Shown: positions 23,676-32,064, counted from the first letter of the stretch. The stretch is 35,852 bases of DNA from Hyphomicrobiales bacterium (GCA_900473045.1 UCKS01000070.1:1-35852); one strand, 5' to 3'. Notes: generated by a model not told the origin, from the letters alone. Numbers and translations are program-made.

Positions 23676-24155
23676 TTAGCTGAGGCCTGCCTTGTCGAGG
23701 CCGTAGAGCTTGTCTGCTGAGCCGGGCACGGCCTTGAAGGCAATGCTGACGCGGTTCCAGGCGTTGATGGTCATGATGGAGAAGGTGAGGTCGGAGACTT
23801 CCTTCTCCGAGAGCTGGCCGCGGACACGCTCGTAAAGCTCGTCCGGAATGCCGCCTTCAGGCAGCTCGGTAATGGCTTCCGTCCAGGCAAGGGCTGCGCG
23901 TTCGCGGGGAGCGAACAGGTTGGATTCCCGCCAGATCGAAACGTGATAGAGGCGAAGTTCGCTCTCGCCGTGGATCTTGGCTTCCTTCACATGCATGTCG
24001 AGGCAGAAGGCGCAACCATTGATCTGCGAGGCACGGATATTGACGAGATCGCGGATCGACTGCTCGATGACGCTGTCTTTCAGCGACATGCTGAGCTCGG
24101 ATATCTTCTTGAAAAACTCGGGGGACTGGGCTGCGTAGTTGAGGCGCTGTGTCAT
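23676..24155 (-). CDS. Carboxymuconolactone decarboxylase/AhpD-like protein
   Basis: The 159-aa protein has the AhpD-type core, with EQSIRDLVNIRASQINGCAF leading into CxxC (Cys48 and Cys51) and His55 in CLDMHVKEAK, followed by LFAPRERAALAWTEAITEL. The CxxC-x3-H arrangement is that of AhpD-like peroxidase-related proteins and suggests a thiol-dependent reductase or peroxidase, not true decarboxylase activity. GGAG lies six bases before the ATG. It leads the operon with NmrA-like and cupin genes and is preceded by two palindromic operators (24174-24207) resembling that of the Rrf2 gene. A LysR regulator diverges from it. Confidence 0.9.
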   Translation of the reverse strand: MTQRLNYAAQSPEFFKKISELSMSLKDSVIEQSIRDLVNIRASQINGCAFCLDMHVKEAKIHGESELRLYHVSIWRESNLFAPRERAALAWTEAITELPEGGIPDELYERVRGQLSEKEVSDLTFSIMTINAWNRVSIAFKAVPGSADKLYGLDKAGLS

Positions 24156-24173
24156 GGCTTTCTCCGTTATTAA

Positions 24174-24207
24174 GGACTCGTAGTATCCTTATGGATATCT
24201 AATATCC
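24174..24207 (-). promoter_or_regulatory. Two tandem Rrf2-type palindromes before the AhpD-like operon
   Basis: GGATAT (24193-24198), CTA and ATATCC (24202-24207) form a perfect inverted repeat. GGACTC (24174-24179), GTA and GTATCC (24183-24188) form a second, partial one. The centres are 19 bases apart, about two helical turns. Both resemble the perfect site before the Rrf2 gene. They lie 19-52 bases before the ATG of the operon. Confidence 0.6.
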
Positions 24208-24291
24208 TTAATCGCTGGACAGGCAACCAAAACCGGCCTAAGCTTTCGGCATAACGCTTATTCCAAATGGTATGGCAGAGGGGGGAGCAGG

Positions 24292-25206
24292 ATGGACGTC
24301 GTTTCAGCGCTGAGGACATTCTTGCGCGTGGCCGAGACAGGTTCGTTCTCTGCTGCTGCGTCGGATCTCGGCTTGACCCAGCCGGCAGTGTCGCGGCAGG
24401 TCTCATCGCTTGAGGAGCATTACAGCACACGGCTGTTCCACCGCTCCACAAACGCCCTCTCCCTGACCGTCGAGGGCGAGCAGATGATTTCGATGGCGCA
24501 GAAGGTTATCGATGCTGTGGAAACGCTGGGCGAAACCGCGTCGGCTGATGGCGCCATCGCTTCCGGAAAAGTCAGGATTAGTCTGCCGGCAGCGCTCGGC
24601 CTCTACATCAGCGACCGGCTTCCTGCCTTCTTGAAGGATTGTCCTGACCTGTCCGTTGACGTCCTCTTTTGCGAACAGTCTTCGGACCTGGTCGGCGAGG
24701 GGATCGATCTCGAAGTCCGCCTCGGTGAGGTGTCCGATAGCAGTCTGATCTGTCGCCGGATCGGCTGGACGACAGCCTTCCTTGTTGCCTCACCCAGTTA
24801 TATCCAGAGGCGGGGTATGCCCAACCATCTCCTTGAGATCCCCGACCACGATTGCATCTGCTACAATCGTGGAGGCGAGGGGCGGTCCTGGAGTTTTTTG
24901 AATGGCGCCGACATTGAAAGGGTCAAGGTCGCCCCGAGGATGATCTTCAACAATACCGCGGCGGTGCATCGCGCGGCGCTCTCCGGAGGTGGACTGGCGG
25001 TGCTGTCACATATTCTTGCACGTGAAGACATCGCTGCGGGTCGCTTGGTCAAAGTGATGCCCACCTTTCCGCCTGTACGGTTGCCGATCACCATTGTCTA
25101 TGCCTCGCGCCGCAATCTTCCGCTGCGTGTCCGCGCTGTTCTGGATTTCCTGGTCGATGCCGTTGGTGAGGATGTATCGATGGGGACGGCCGAGGCGGCT
25201 ACGTGA
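24292..25206 (+). CDS. LysR-family regulator, divergent from the AhpD-like operon
   Basis: The 304-aa protein has a typical LysR helix-turn-helix at the N-terminus: LRTFLRVAETGSFSAAASDL, GLTQPAVSRQVSSLEEHYST and RLFHRSTNALSLTVEGE. The effector domain (about 90-295) includes VRISLPAALGLYISDRLPAF and LEVRLGEVSDSSLICRRIGW, the CrgA/DSDX-like subgroup. GGGGGAG lies five bases before the ATG. It diverges from the AhpD-like operon and shares a 136-base control region with it. LysR proteins often regulate the neighbouring operon, so two regulators (this and the Rrf2 protein) may act at the same promoter. Confidence 0.93.
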   Translation: MDVVSALRTFLRVAETGSFSAAASDLGLTQPAVSRQVSSLEEHYSTRLFHRSTNALSLTVEGEQMISMAQKVIDAVETLGETASADGAIASGKVRISLPAALGLYISDRLPAFLKDCPDLSVDVLFCEQSSDLVGEGIDLEVRLGEVSDSSLICRRIGWTTAFLVASPSYIQRRGMPNHLLEIPDHDCICYNRGGEGRSWSFLNGADIERVKVAPRMIFNNTAAVHRAALSGGGLAVLSHILAREDIAAGRLVKVMPTFPPVRLPITIVYASRRNLPLRVRAVLDFLVDAVGEDVSMGTAEAAT

Positions 25207-25472
25207 CCTCACGGCAGGCCGGTCAAGGCTGACTAACCGCGATGGGGGTCAGCTTGACGGCGGGCCGCGACGATACATTTTCCCGAGAAAGGGGGACGAA
25301 ATTCGCGGAAGCCGAGCCTCCTCCCACGCGATATGTTTGGTCCTGGATACCCAAGATAAGCCGGAGGTGACAGCGTGGAATTCTCATTGAAAATCTTCTC
25401 CGAACGGTGGGTCGCCGGTTCAGATCCTTTCAAGACTTGTAGTTCGCAGTCCCAAATGCCCATCACGCCGGC

Positions 25473-25892
25473 TCATTGAGCATTTTCGATCTTGACGGTG
25501 ACCTTCCCGGGTCGGTCAAACACCGAAACGTCGCCTTGGACCTGCCCCAGGATCACGATACCGGGCTGTGGCACGCGTCCATCACGGTAGTAGATCACGA
25601 AATCCCCAGAGCTCCACAAACCCAAAGTACCGGTGGAAAATTCGCGCAGACGGGGTGCGGTTGGCAAGGCGGCCGGCAGGTTCCCCGTCTTTTCCTGACG
25701 AAGATGATCATCCATATCGATCGTCAACGGCAGCATCGCTGCAAGCGCGCTAGCGGCGGCATTGTCCGCCAGTTCGGCTGAAACATTCCCCCAGTCGGAC
25801 GAGATCACAATACGGTCCTGCGCCAAGGCGGATCCTCCAAGGTTGAGCGTGAGAGCTGCGGCAATAAAACCCGCGCCAAAAATCTGTTTCAT
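25473..25892 (-). CDS. Secreted cyclophilin-like fold protein
   Basis: From ATG 25892 (139 aa), with GGAGGG six bases upstream, the protein starts with a signal peptide (MKQIFGAGFIAAALTLNLGG, cleavage after about ALA-Q25). The mature part resembles the bacterial cyclophilin-like family PF18050: VSAELADNAAASALAAMLPL, TIDMDDHLRQEKTGNLPAAL, and GLWSSGDFVIYYRDGRVPQP followed by IVILGQVQGDVSVF. Members bind unknown ligands and are not established isomerases. The start codon overlaps the stop of the DUF4405-type gene in ATGA, so translation is coupled. A periplasmic role is indicated. Confidence 0.85.
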   Translation of the reverse strand: MKQIFGAGFIAAALTLNLGGSALAQDRIVISSDWGNVSAELADNAAASALAAMLPLTIDMDDHLRQEKTGNLPAALPTAPRLREFSTGTLGLWSSGDFVIYYRDGRVPQPGIVILGQVQGDVSVFDRPGKVTVKIENAQ

Positions 25893-26599
25893 GTTTGACC
25901 CTCCATTGTACGAGTACGTATCTCGTCGAGCTGTCTCAGACAGATCATGGCGTAGTGGGAAAACACTGCCACGCCTGCCATCACCACTGTCCAATGCGCG
26001 AAGAACGGCGAGACTGCAGAGGTGAAGTCCCAGAACTCCAGGCTGTAGCCGAACATCAGCTTGGTCGACACGCCGAGCACCGTAAAGCTCCAGGCACCAA
26101 CGCCCAGAAGCAACAGGGCCGCCAGCCGTAGCACGCCGGACCTGATCCGTGACGGTGATAGCCTAAAAACGGTCCCGGCCACTGTCATGACGCGCGTCCA
26201 ATGGGTCCCTGCATGAACGGCGACAATGATGGCAACCCAATATGCCGAAAACCAGTGAAGTTCGATGATTGTCACGTCGTTGCTGAACTGGGCAAAGCTC
26301 AGAACCGACCGTGAGATCAGCACGCTGGTGACGACCAGCACCGTCATGGTTATCCCAAGCCAGATATGCGTCACCAGGACCACCCATCGGCGCGCGCCGT
26401 AACGGCCGCTGCGGAGCTTCAGGAACCAGCGCCGGTTCGTGGTCAGGTGCCATCCAAGCAGGCCGAACATCAACGTGCCGAAGATTTCATGCGGACCGTT
26501 GTCGAGCCACCAGTAGGCGAGGGCCGATATGAGGAGGGCCGCCATGGCGGCAGGAAGAAGCAATCGATCTCTGGCTGACCGCAACATCGGAGCTTTCAC
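25889..26599 (-). CDS. DUF4405/cytochrome b561-like membrane protein
   Basis: The 236-aa protein has about six hydrophobic segments. They include LLLPAAMAALLISALAYWWL near the N-terminus, IFGTLMFGLLGWHLTTNRRW, WVVLVTHIWLGITMTVLVVT, HWFSAYWVAIIVAVHAGTHW, and a C-terminal pair around FFAHWTVVMAGVAVFSHYAM. Histidines in several segments (GWHL, THIW, LHWF, HAGTHW) suit haem coordination, as in DUF4405 and cytochrome b561-like proteins. It probably passes electrons in the inner membrane. It shares a four-base overlap with the cyclophilin-like gene and lies six bases after the cytochrome P460-type gene, suggesting one redox operon. Confidence 0.75.
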   Translation of the reverse strand: MKAPMLRSARDRLLLPAAMAALLISALAYWWLDNGPHEIFGTLMFGLLGWHLTTNRRWFLKLRSGRYGARRWVVLVTHIWLGITMTVLVVTSVLISRSVLSFAQFSNDVTIIELHWFSAYWVAIIVAVHAGTHWTRVMTVAGTVFRLSPSRIRSGVLRLAALLLLGVGAWSFTVLGVSTKLMFGYSLEFWDFTSAVSPFFAHWTVVMAGVAVFSHYAMICLRQLDEIRTRTMEGQT

Positions 26600-26604
26600 C
26601 TATG

Positions 26605-27078
26605 TCACAGCGGATCATCGTCGGACATCGCGCCGCTCATGGTGAACATGAACTGCTCGGACTGTTTCGAGCGATGACAGGAGTAGCAACGGGCGACATT
26701 CTCGTCGGCCTTAACGCTGCGATCCGGCCAAAACCACTGGTATTCCCACTGATCCGCGCCGGCACCGATCTTCTGGGCGACGAGGTAACGTGTCAGAATA
26801 TCGCTCTGATAATCGACGAGAACCATATGAATGCCGGTTGGAACAGGTTGCCCGGCTTTGAGTGCCGCAAGAGCGGCCGGGTTTGTCAGCATATGCTCGC
26901 GGGTGATGCCTCGCCGAACCGTTGTGTAATGCACGAGCTGTTCAAGCGGCGGAAACGTCACGGAGTTGGATGCTGCAAACGCTGGGGTTAGCGACACCTC
27001 GGTGTCAACAATGAAGTAGCCGGTGAGGACAATGGCGAGCGGCGCAACCAGCAAGGCGGACCGGCGAAACACTTTCAT
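26605..27078 (-). CDS. Cytochrome P460-type haem protein
   Basis: Starting at ATG 27078 (157 aa), the protein has a signal or anchor segment (SALLVAPLAIVLTGYFIVDT) followed by the P460 fold. FPPLEQLVHYTTVRRGITRE is near the start, VLVDYQSDILTRYLVAQKIG follows, and a CxxCH haem-attachment motif (Cys131, Cys134, His135 in ARCYSCHRSK) is near the end. Cytochrome P460 proteins bind a covalently cross-linked haem and oxidise hydroxylamine or related nitrogen compounds; other members only bind haem. It is periplasmic. The start has only a weak AAAGAAAAG upstream. With the DUF4405 and cyclophilin-like genes it forms a redox operon. Confidence 0.85.
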   Translation of the reverse strand: MKVFRRSALLVAPLAIVLTGYFIVDTEVSLTPAFAASNSVTFPPLEQLVHYTTVRRGITREHMLTNPAALAALKAGQPVPTGIHMVLVDYQSDILTRYLVAQKIGAGADQWEYQWFWPDRSVKADENVARCYSCHRSKQSEQFMFTMSGAMSDDDPL

Positions 27079-27155
27079 ATCTTTTCTTTCAAATCGTGCG
27101 GTGGAAGCAGACAAACGCCTCACGTGCTGTGGCTCACAATCGGTGGATCTGGAAT

Positions 27156-27191
27156 GTTGCCCACGCAAACGGCAAAGTCCGCGTGGGCAAC
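27156..27191 (-). terminator. Strong hairpin after the Tat-exported hydrolase
   Basis: GTTGCCCACGC (27156-27166) and GCGTGGGCAAC (27181-27191) pair exactly for 11 bp around a 14-base loop. It begins 25 bases past the hydrolase stop on the minus strand and before the P460 gene, so it divides the two transcripts. No U tract follows. Confidence 0.6.
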
Positions 27192-27216
27192 GAGCAAAAC
27201 CTCATCCGGATCGTTG

Positions 27217-28329
27217 CTATGCGAGGTGCTGATCGAAAAAGCCCTTCAGCTTGTCGAAGGGGATGAGATCGACGCGGTCATAAAGATCGACGTGGCCAGC
27301 CCCCTTGACCCATACGAGTTCCTTTGGCTCGGACGCGCGGTTATAGGCGTCCTGGCTGAATTCCTTCGAGTGTGCCTGGTCCCCCGAAATGAATAGCATC
27401 GGCCGCGGCGAGATCGTCTCGATGTCGTTGAACGGATAGAAGTTCATGAACTTGACGCTGCTGCTCAGCGTCGGCTTCGTCGTCGTTTCGCGGGTCACAC
27501 CAGCAGGCGTGAACTGGCCACGCGGCGTGCGGTAGAAGTCGTAGAACTCGCGCTGGATTGGATCTGTATCAGCCGTCAGTTCAAGCGTGGTGCCGCCGAT
27601 GTACTGGACATTTGCACCATCCGATTCAGCCCAGCGCTGTTCGGCTGCGGTCGCGATGAACTGCTTACGCTGCTCGACCGTCTGCGACTTGTTAAGCGCA
27701 TCCCGGAAGGCTGCACCCATGTCATACATGCTGACCGTGGCAACGGCCTTGATCCGCGGGTCGATCTTGGCAGCGCTGATGACGAAGCTGCCGCTACCGC
27801 ACACACCGATCGCGCCGATATTCTGGCGGTCCACGAAGTCACTCGACCCTAGGAAGTCGACGCCGGCACTGAATGCTTCGGCATAGGCTTCCGGTGAAAC
27901 CAGATTGCGCGATTGGCCTTCGCTTTCTCCCCAGAAAGGCAGGTCGATCGACATGGCGACAAAACCCTGCTCGGCCATTTTGGTGGCATACAGGTTTGCG
28001 CTCTGCTCTTTTACAGCCCCCATTGGGTGACCGACAATGATAGCAGGGCTTTTGGCTGCCCGGTCGAGATCCCTGGGAAGATAGAGGTTGCCGGCGACAG
28101 ACGTCTGGTACTGAGTTTTGAACGTAACCTTGTGCAGGGTCACCTTGTCACTGGTGTAAAAATTGGACGCGCCGTTGGACATGTCTTGCGCTGTTGCTTC
28201 CATGATATCGAACATTGACAACGCGCCGAGCGCGGCTACGCCGGCGCCGGTCATTTTGAGCAGGTTGCGACGGTCGATACCGGTGCTCGAAACATGCGTG
28301 TCGTCGTCTGGGATGATGTTGTTTGTCAT
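27217..28329 (-). CDS. Tat-exported alpha/beta hydrolase
   Basis: The 370-aa protein has a twin-arginine signal at the N-terminus (DRRNLLKMTGAGVAALGALS, residues about 19-38; R-R-x-L-L-K), so it is folded before export. The body is an alpha/beta hydrolase of the dienelactone-hydrolase/X-Pro-peptidase-like type. The nucleophile elbow is in GVCGSGSFVIS, the acid is in MLFISGDQAHS and the catalytic His is in KGAGHVDLYD. FKTQYQTSVAGNLYLP and SPAIIVGHPMGAVKEQSANL are also typical. AGGAGA lies eight bases before the ATG. It lies 59 bases after the MFS gene, in the same direction. Confidence 0.9.
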   Translation of the reverse strand: MTNNIIPDDDTHVSSTGIDRRNLLKMTGAGVAALGALSMFDIMEATAQDMSNGASNFYTSDKVTLHKVTFKTQYQTSVAGNLYLPRDLDRAAKSPAIIVGHPMGAVKEQSANLYATKMAEQGFVAMSIDLPFWGESEGQSRNLVSPEAYAEAFSAGVDFLGSSDFVDRQNIGAIGVCGSGSFVISAAKIDPRIKAVATVSMYDMGAAFRDALNKSQTVEQRKQFIATAAEQRWAESDGANVQYIGGTTLELTADTDPIQREFYDFYRTPRGQFTPAGVTRETTTKPTLSSSVKFMNFYPFNDIETISPRPMLFISGDQAHSKEFSQDAYNRASEPKELVWVKGAGHVDLYDRVDLIPFDKLKGFFDQHLA

Positions 28330-28388
28330 TGGGATATCTCCTGTTGTGGTACCTTAGTGGAATGCAATTTGAATGGATGACCACTGGT

Positions 28389-29621
28389 TCATGGGCGCGT
28401 TGACCGCCAGGCCGCCACAGCCAGCAGGGATGATCCGGCAAGCAGGACTGCGGCGAACAGGAAGGTTGACCACCAGCCAGTGGCGTCGAACAGCACTCCG
28501 CCCGTAGATGCCCCGAGGGTGATGGCGAGCTGAATGGTTGCGACCTGCAACCCGCCGCCGGCCTCCGCGTCGTCAGGCATGGTGCGGCTTAGCCACGTAC
28601 CCCACCCGACCGGGGCAGCCGTGCCGAACAGACCCCAGCCGATCAGCAGGGCGGCTGTGGAGGTAGCGGATGATCCGCCGGCAATCAGGCCTAAGGCGAT
28701 CAACGCCATGATGAGCGGGATTGCCACGAGAATGGGAAACAGCCGGTTCTGAAGCAGATGGCTGATGAGGTAAGTTCCCACGACACCCGCCAGACCCATC
28801 AACAGCAGCAGAAGGGAGAGGGTCGATATCGACACTGCCGTCACCGTTTCCAGAAATGGCCGCAGATAGGTGAACAGTGCGAACTGGCCCATGAACAGCA
28901 GCATGATCGAGGCCATACCGATCGCGACCTGCGGGCGGGCAAGCAGCCGAAACACATTGGATGATCCCTCATTGCGCTGCGGCGGCAGAGACGGCAGGCT
29001 GACCCACTGCCAGACGAGCGCGACGAGGGCGAGCGGAACGACTGCGAAGAAGGCGCCTCGCCAGCCGATATAGCTGCCTAGCAGGCTTCCGAGCGGCGCG
29101 GAGATCGTCGCGGCAATGGCGTTGCCCGCGTTCAACATGGCCAGACCTTTGGGCACAGACTGCTCTGGAACCAGTCGCATGACGATGGACGTCGACATCG
29201 ACCAAAAGCCACCGATGGCGACCCCCAGCATGGCGCGGCCCATCATCAGAACGAGATAGTTCGGGGCAAAAGTGACGATTGTTCCGGAGATCACCAGGAT
29301 CAGCGAGAAGGACGCAAGAACCAATCGCCGGTCCAGCCGTCGCGTCAGACCGGCCACACACAGACTGGTCAGGACGGCGAAAATACCGGAGATCGAGATC
29401 GCTTGTCCTGCCCGTCCTTCGGTCACGCCGAGTTCGGTGGCGATCGGCGACAGAAGGCTGACCGGCATGAATTCCGATGCGATCAGCACGGCGACGCATA
29501 GGGCCATCGAAACGACAGCGCCCCAGGCGGCCTTCGGCACAGCCGAGTTGGCAGGCGCCACCGCGTTCGGTCCGGCTTCGCCATCGAGAAATTCTGTGTG
29601 TGTGAGAGCTTGCTGTGTCAT
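28389..29621 (-). CDS. Major facilitator superfamily transporter
   Basis: The 410-aa protein has about twelve hydrophobic segments. The first is in WGAVVSMALCVAVLIASEFM, followed by the loop LSPIATELGVTEGRAGQAIS and motif A in TRRLDRRLVLASFSLIL. Motif-like sequence LMMGRAMLGVAIGGFWSMST and a second half starting near WQWVSLPSLPPQRNEG complete the layout. It resembles Bcr/NepI-type drug or nucleoside efflux carriers. The start lies in a 97-base gap to a divergent LysR gene, which is the natural candidate regulator. No clear ribosome binding site is seen before the ATG. Confidence 0.95.
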   Translation of the reverse strand: MTQQALTHTEFLDGEAGPNAVAPANSAVPKAAWGAVVSMALCVAVLIASEFMPVSLLSPIATELGVTEGRAGQAISISGIFAVLTSLCVAGLTRRLDRRLVLASFSLILVISGTIVTFAPNYLVLMMGRAMLGVAIGGFWSMSTSIVMRLVPEQSVPKGLAMLNAGNAIAATISAPLGSLLGSYIGWRGAFFAVVPLALVALVWQWVSLPSLPPQRNEGSSNVFRLLARPQVAIGMASIMLLFMGQFALFTYLRPFLETVTAVSISTLSLLLLLMGLAGVVGTYLISHLLQNRLFPILVAIPLIMALIALGLIAGGSSATSTAALLIGWGLFGTAAPVGWGTWLSRTMPDDAEAGGGLQVATIQLAITLGASTGGVLFDATGWWSTFLFAAVLLAGSSLLAVAAWRSTRP

Positions 29622-29718
29622 GGCGGCAATATATGCCGGGCGCAGTTCGATGATTAGTCATTGCAATTAGCTTGGACTTATCGATCTATGACATGAATGG
29701 ACGGTTCAGGAGGCGGCG

Positions 29719-30606
29719 ATGAAACGCGAAGATCTCAATGACATGCTGTGGTTTCTCGCGGTTGCGGAAGAGCGAAGCTTTACGAAGGCGGCTGCCAAGC
29801 TCGGGACATCTCAATCGACAATCAGCCACACGATCAAGAAGCTTGAAGCCCGGATGGGACTACGTCTTTTGACACGCACTACCCGCAGCGTTGTTCCAAC
29901 AGAGGCCGGAGAGCGATTGATCCGCTCGCTGGCGCCGCGTATCGAGGAGCTGGAGACCGAGATCGACGAGTTGATGGAAATCAGGGACAAGCCGACCGGC
30001 TCGGTTCGCATCACCCTGTCGGATCACGCCCTAGAGAGCGTCGTCTGGCCGAAGCTTCGGCCTGTGCTCAAGCAGTATCCGGATATCAAGGTGGAACTGA
30101 ACAGTGATAACGGCTTCAGGAATATCGTCGAGGAGAGGTTCGACGCCGGCGTGCGCCTTGGTGAGAGCCTTGACAAGGATATGATTGCCGTTCGCATCGG
30201 TCCCGATTGGCGCTTGGTTGCAGTCGCCTCTCCGGACTATCTTGAGAAGCGAGTCGCTCCAGAATCGCCCCGTGACCTTGTTGCTCACGACTGCATCAAT
30301 CACCGGCAAGCCCGGGCCGGCGGGCTCTATGTGTGGGAGTTCGAGAAAGACGGTGGAGAGGTCCGGGTCCGCGTGGATGGCCAACTGACGTTCAATACGT
30401 CGTATGCCATGATCGACGCGGCCGTCAGCGGGTACGGGATCGCTTATGTGCCGGAGAGCCTCGTCGGAGATGAACTATCTTCCGGAGAGCTTGTCCAGGT
30501 TCTCGACGACTGGTCGCCGATGTTCCCGGGCTATTATTTGTATTATCCGAGCCGCCGGCAGAATTCGCCCGCCTTCAGAGTTATTGTCGAAGCATTGAGG
30601 GTCTGA
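29719..30606 (+). CDS. LysR-family regulator, divergent from the MFS gene
   Basis: The 295-aa protein has a complete LysR HTH: LNDMLWFLAVAEERSFTKAA, KLGTSQSTISHTIKKLEARM and RLLTRTTRSVVPTEAGERLI. The effector domain follows, with VRITLSDHALESVVWPKLRP, GYGIAYVPESLVGDELSSGE and a C-terminal YPSRRQNSPAFRVIVEAL. AGGAGG is five bases before the ATG, a strong start. The intergenic region (29622-29718) contains ATTAGTCATTGCAATTAGC-like sequence as a possible T-N11-A site. It probably controls the divergent MFS pump and perhaps the hydrolase after it. Confidence 0.93.
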   Translation: MKREDLNDMLWFLAVAEERSFTKAAAKLGTSQSTISHTIKKLEARMGLRLLTRTTRSVVPTEAGERLIRSLAPRIEELETEIDELMEIRDKPTGSVRITLSDHALESVVWPKLRPVLKQYPDIKVELNSDNGFRNIVEERFDAGVRLGESLDKDMIAVRIGPDWRLVAVASPDYLEKRVAPESPRDLVAHDCINHRQARAGGLYVWEFEKDGGEVRVRVDGQLTFNTSYAMIDAAVSGYGIAYVPESLVGDELSSGELVQVLDDWSPMFPGYYLYYPSRRQNSPAFRVIVEALRV

Positions 30607-30611
30607 AGATC

Positions 30612-30626
30612 TCAGCGAACCGCTGA
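30612..30626 (+). terminator. Possible terminator after the second LysR gene
   Basis: TCAGCG (30612-30617), AAC and CGCTGA (30621-30626) form a short perfect hairpin six bases after the stop, followed by a T-rich stretch (ATTTTCACTCATTTTTT). The stem is short, but the placement and T tract fit termination, possibly bidirectional with the convergent gene. Confidence 0.4.
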
Positions 30627-30638
30627 ACCCATTTTCAC

Positions 30639-31259
30639 TCATTTTTTCGGAATAGCTTTCGGTTTCGGTTGATAAAGCCGCCGTTTGACGTTCGCCCGCA
30701 GAGCATTGCGGAGATCTTTATCCGTCATTGAAAGGTCGAACCATTCGGGATTAAAGTGGCCACCGCACCAGCGAATGGTTTCGGCGTATTCGGGATCCTC
30801 CCGGTCGGCGATAATCTCCAGGAACCGCTCATAACCCGACACACCGCCGACGTCCTCGGGCGGTCGCGCTCTCTTGCCATCGACGCAGCTGCCGTCCCTG
30901 GGTGAGGTCGCGAGCGTCAGGAACTCCTCGACCATGACGGTGTGCCGCCAGCCATCACCGAAATCGTAATGGTAGCTGAAGACGGCGCCTTGCTCGAAGT
31001 CCAGCAATCGAACCTCTGTTTGATCGAAAACCCTAGGATCGTCGTCGGTCGCATCCTCGGTCAGGATCTCGACGTCCCCGTACCGCAGGCCGCCAATACG
31101 GAACTCATAGAGATGATAGTTCCACCAGTTGAATGCGGCCTGGATCCCCCAATGAAGTTGCTCCAGGTTCCAATGGACCGGCAGGATAAGACGGCGCCAG
31201 ATGACCGGCTCGATCTCATCGATGGAAACTCTGACCTGTACAGCGTTTGCTTCGAACAT
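30639..31259 (-). CDS. Plasmid pRiA4b ORF-3 family protein
   Basis: From ATG 31259 the protein has 206 aa. VQVRVSIDEIEPVIWRRLIL with WNLEQLHWGIQAAFNWWNYH is the signature of PF07929 (pRiA4b ORF-3), continuing to EFRIGGLRYGDVEI, FSYHYDFGDGWRHTV and PEDVGGVSGYERFLEI, and ending in WCGGHFNPEWFD. The family was first seen on an Agrobacterium Ri plasmid and occurs on many plasmids and in mobile regions; function is unknown. The upstream frame to 31373 is unlikely to be translated. Only a weak CAGG precedes the ATG. Its presence supports an accessory-replicon origin of this part. Confidence 0.9.
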   Translation of the reverse strand: MFEANAVQVRVSIDEIEPVIWRRLILPVHWNLEQLHWGIQAAFNWWNYHLYEFRIGGLRYGDVEILTEDATDDDPRVFDQTEVRLLDFEQGAVFSYHYDFGDGWRHTVMVEEFLTLATSPRDGSCVDGKRARPPEDVGGVSGYERFLEIIADREDPEYAETIRWCGGHFNPEWFDLSMTDKDLRNALRANVKRRLYQPKPKAIPKK

Positions 31260-31444
31260 TGCCTGATGAACAAGGTTGGTGGAGGATTGCCGAGAGTAGA
31301 CCCGAAATATGCCCAGTTTCAAGCTACTGGGGTTCAAGACGAGAAGGAAGGCCGCGACATCAGCACCAGTCAATGATTATCCTGCTTGACATGGTCCGCT
31401 TACGCCAGGAGCCTGCCATGAAACCATGCGGACGGAGGGAAGGG

Positions 31445-31848
31445 ATGGTTCAGTCGATCGTGGAATTGCGGAATGTCGTGGGCACGGAAGCCGCAGTGGG
31501 TTGGGCCGGAGGCCATACCATCGTGGTCGATAGGCCGGAAGGCAAGGCCGGTGGTTCGGGCCTCGGCTTCAACGGCGGGCAGTTACTCGCTTTGGCACTC
31601 GGCGGTTGCTACTGTAACGACCTTCGATATGTTGCCTATATCTCGGCGTCGATATCGGAGAAATAGCCGTAACGGTACATCTGGAACTGGACGGTCTGCC
31701 TCTTGTCGCCACCAGCGCCGCCCTTTCCGTGAAATGCACGACATTGGATGGGTCCGATCCAAAGATCTCGATCGATCAAGCATGGTCGATCTGCACAGTA
31801 GCCAATTCCCTCAATCGTGGCGTCCAAACCATGCTGAAGGTGGGATGA
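31445..31848 (+). pseudogene. OsmC-like protein with one frameshift
   Basis: The ATG at 31445 follows GGAGGGAAGGG. The first frame gives VQSIVELRNVVGTEAAVGWA, LGFNGGQLLALALGGCYCND and LRYVAY. The next frame gives LGVDIGEIAVTVHLELDGLP and IDQAWSICTVANSLNRGVQT before TGA 31846-31848. GG-Q-LLALALGGCYCND with the first redox Cys, and the second Cys in VKCTTLDGS or ICTVANSL, are typical of OsmC-like peroxide-reducing proteins. Frame is lost near 31637-31641 (one base missing between DLRYVA and LGVDI). Restored, the protein would be about 134 aa and complete. Whether it is a real mutation or a read error cannot be told from here. Confidence 0.75.
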
Positions 31849-32064
31849 TTGCTGGAGCAGAGTGATCCGTTGCACTTTTCGGGTCGTTAGCAGCAGCGCG
31901 TCGTCATTGCCATGTCGCCGGCTTTGGACCGCATCCCCGTGCTGTTTCACGTCGGTTCATTTCCTATCAAGGCGCGCACCATACTTCTGCCATTTGCTTG
32001 TTACGGTTGTCGGATGACTCCAGCATCCGGTCGTCAGCCGACCCAACATCGTTTCTCAACGCGA
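31849..32064. other. Spacer before the receiver-domain fragment
   Basis: No protein-like frame or RNA gene was recognised between the broken OsmC-like gene and the hybrid-kinase fragment. Confidence 0.3.
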
